Positions 5,449 to 5,697 of a stretch of DNA of 5,697 nt are shown here, piece by piece. Under the pieces are notes generated by a model. That model was given only the letters and a program-made list of their open reading frames with translations. It was not told the DNA's origin and ran no database searches. Positions within the stretch are counted from its first letter, which is position 1. Each line of letters begins with the position of its first letter. The position numbers and the translations under genes are program-made. Source of the stretch: Pseudomonadota bacterium (GTDB lineage: Bacteria; Pseudomonadota; Alphaproteobacteria; Caulobacterales; Caulobacteraceae). Location of the stretch: assembly GCA_023416055.1 (NCBI GenBank), contig JAEZIH010000003.1, positions 1 through 5,697 on the forward strand, in the 5' to 3' direction.

Positions 5449-5697
5449 TCAGAATTCGGTGACCCCGCCGGGGCGGCGCGATCGCGATTTCAGCCACATG
5501 ACGCCGAGCAGGTCGGACAGGGAGGCGATCAGCCGGCCCCAGTTGGTGTATTTCGACCGGCCGGTCTCGCGGTGGCGGTGGTCGACGTCGAGATAGCGGT
5601 TCTCGTAGCCCTCGCGGATCACCAGGGCCGGCAGGTAGCGGTGCAGGTGATCGAAATAGGGCAGGCGCAGGAAGACGTCGCGGCGGAAGGCCTTGAG
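5449..5697 (-). CDS. Family 2 glycosyltransferase, C-terminal fragment
   Basis: Partial gene entering from the right edge; the last 82 codons and the TGA are present. The visible part contains LKAFRRDVFL (1-10), PYFDHLHRYLPALV (13-26), then VDHRHRETGRSKYTNW (38-53) and SDLLGVMWL (61-69). This order is typical of the C-terminal end of GT2 enzymes related to dolichol-phosphate mannose synthase and ArnC/undecaprenyl-phosphate sugar transferases; the GRSKY segment lies just after the GT-A fold. These enzymes move a sugar from a nucleotide sugar to a polyprenyl phosphate at the inner face of the membrane. The protein ends shortly after SDLLGVMWL with a basic tail (LKSRSRR), and no further membrane segments follow, as in single-domain DPM1-like forms. 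The donor sugar cannot be inferred. The four-helix membrane protein gene lies downstream on the same strand. Confidence 0.85.
   Translation of the reverse strand, partial: LKAFRRDVFLRLPYFDHLHRYLPALVIREGYENRYLDVDHRHRETGRSKYTNWGRLIASLSDLLGVMWLKSRSRRPGGVTEF

Overview
The window is GC-rich, and every convincing gene uses G or C at most third codon positions. Gene content and intergenic elements suggest an alphaproteobacterium, most likely of the Caulobacterales (Brevundimonas/Caulobacter/Phenylobacterium type). That placement is inferred from protein character, high GC, GANTC sites near nrd promoters and small hairpin repeats; no rRNA or other marker is present.

Layout: (1) 1-78, minus strand: the first codons of a ribonucleotide reductase beta-subunit gene (nrdB), running off the left edge. 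(2) 200-847, plus: a glutathione S-transferase-like protein, divergent from nrdB. (3) 951-1778, minus: an exported protein resembling the C-terminal part of LpxR-family (DUF2219) outer-membrane barrels. (4) 1901-3760, minus: a complete class I ribonucleotide reductase alpha subunit (nrdA) with all catalytic residues but no N-terminal ATP-cone. (5) 3761-4040: nrdA promoter region. (6) 4041-4790, plus: a PAP2-type membrane phosphatase. (7) 4798-4923: two facing arrays of a 7-bp repeat between convergent genes. (8) 4922-5347, minus: a four-helix membrane protein of unknown function. (9) 5449 to the right edge, minus: the C-terminus of a DPM1-like family 2 glycosyltransferase.

The main theme is deoxynucleotide synthesis. 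nrdA and nrdB lie on the same strand but are separated by about 1.8 kb carrying two other genes, one on the opposite strand, so they must be transcribed separately. Each has its own upstream pair of sequences resembling NrdR boxes, and in both pairs the centres are exactly 31 bp apart. This suggests both half-operons are coordinated by the NrdR repressor. NrdA has no ATP-cone, and the visible NrdB N-terminus leaves no room for one, so NrdR may be the main dATP/ATP sensor for this enzyme. The right-hand part (PAP2 phosphatase, small membrane protein, polyprenyl-phosphate-type glycosyltransferase) looks like envelope lipid or glycan metabolism, but the genes are not in one operon.
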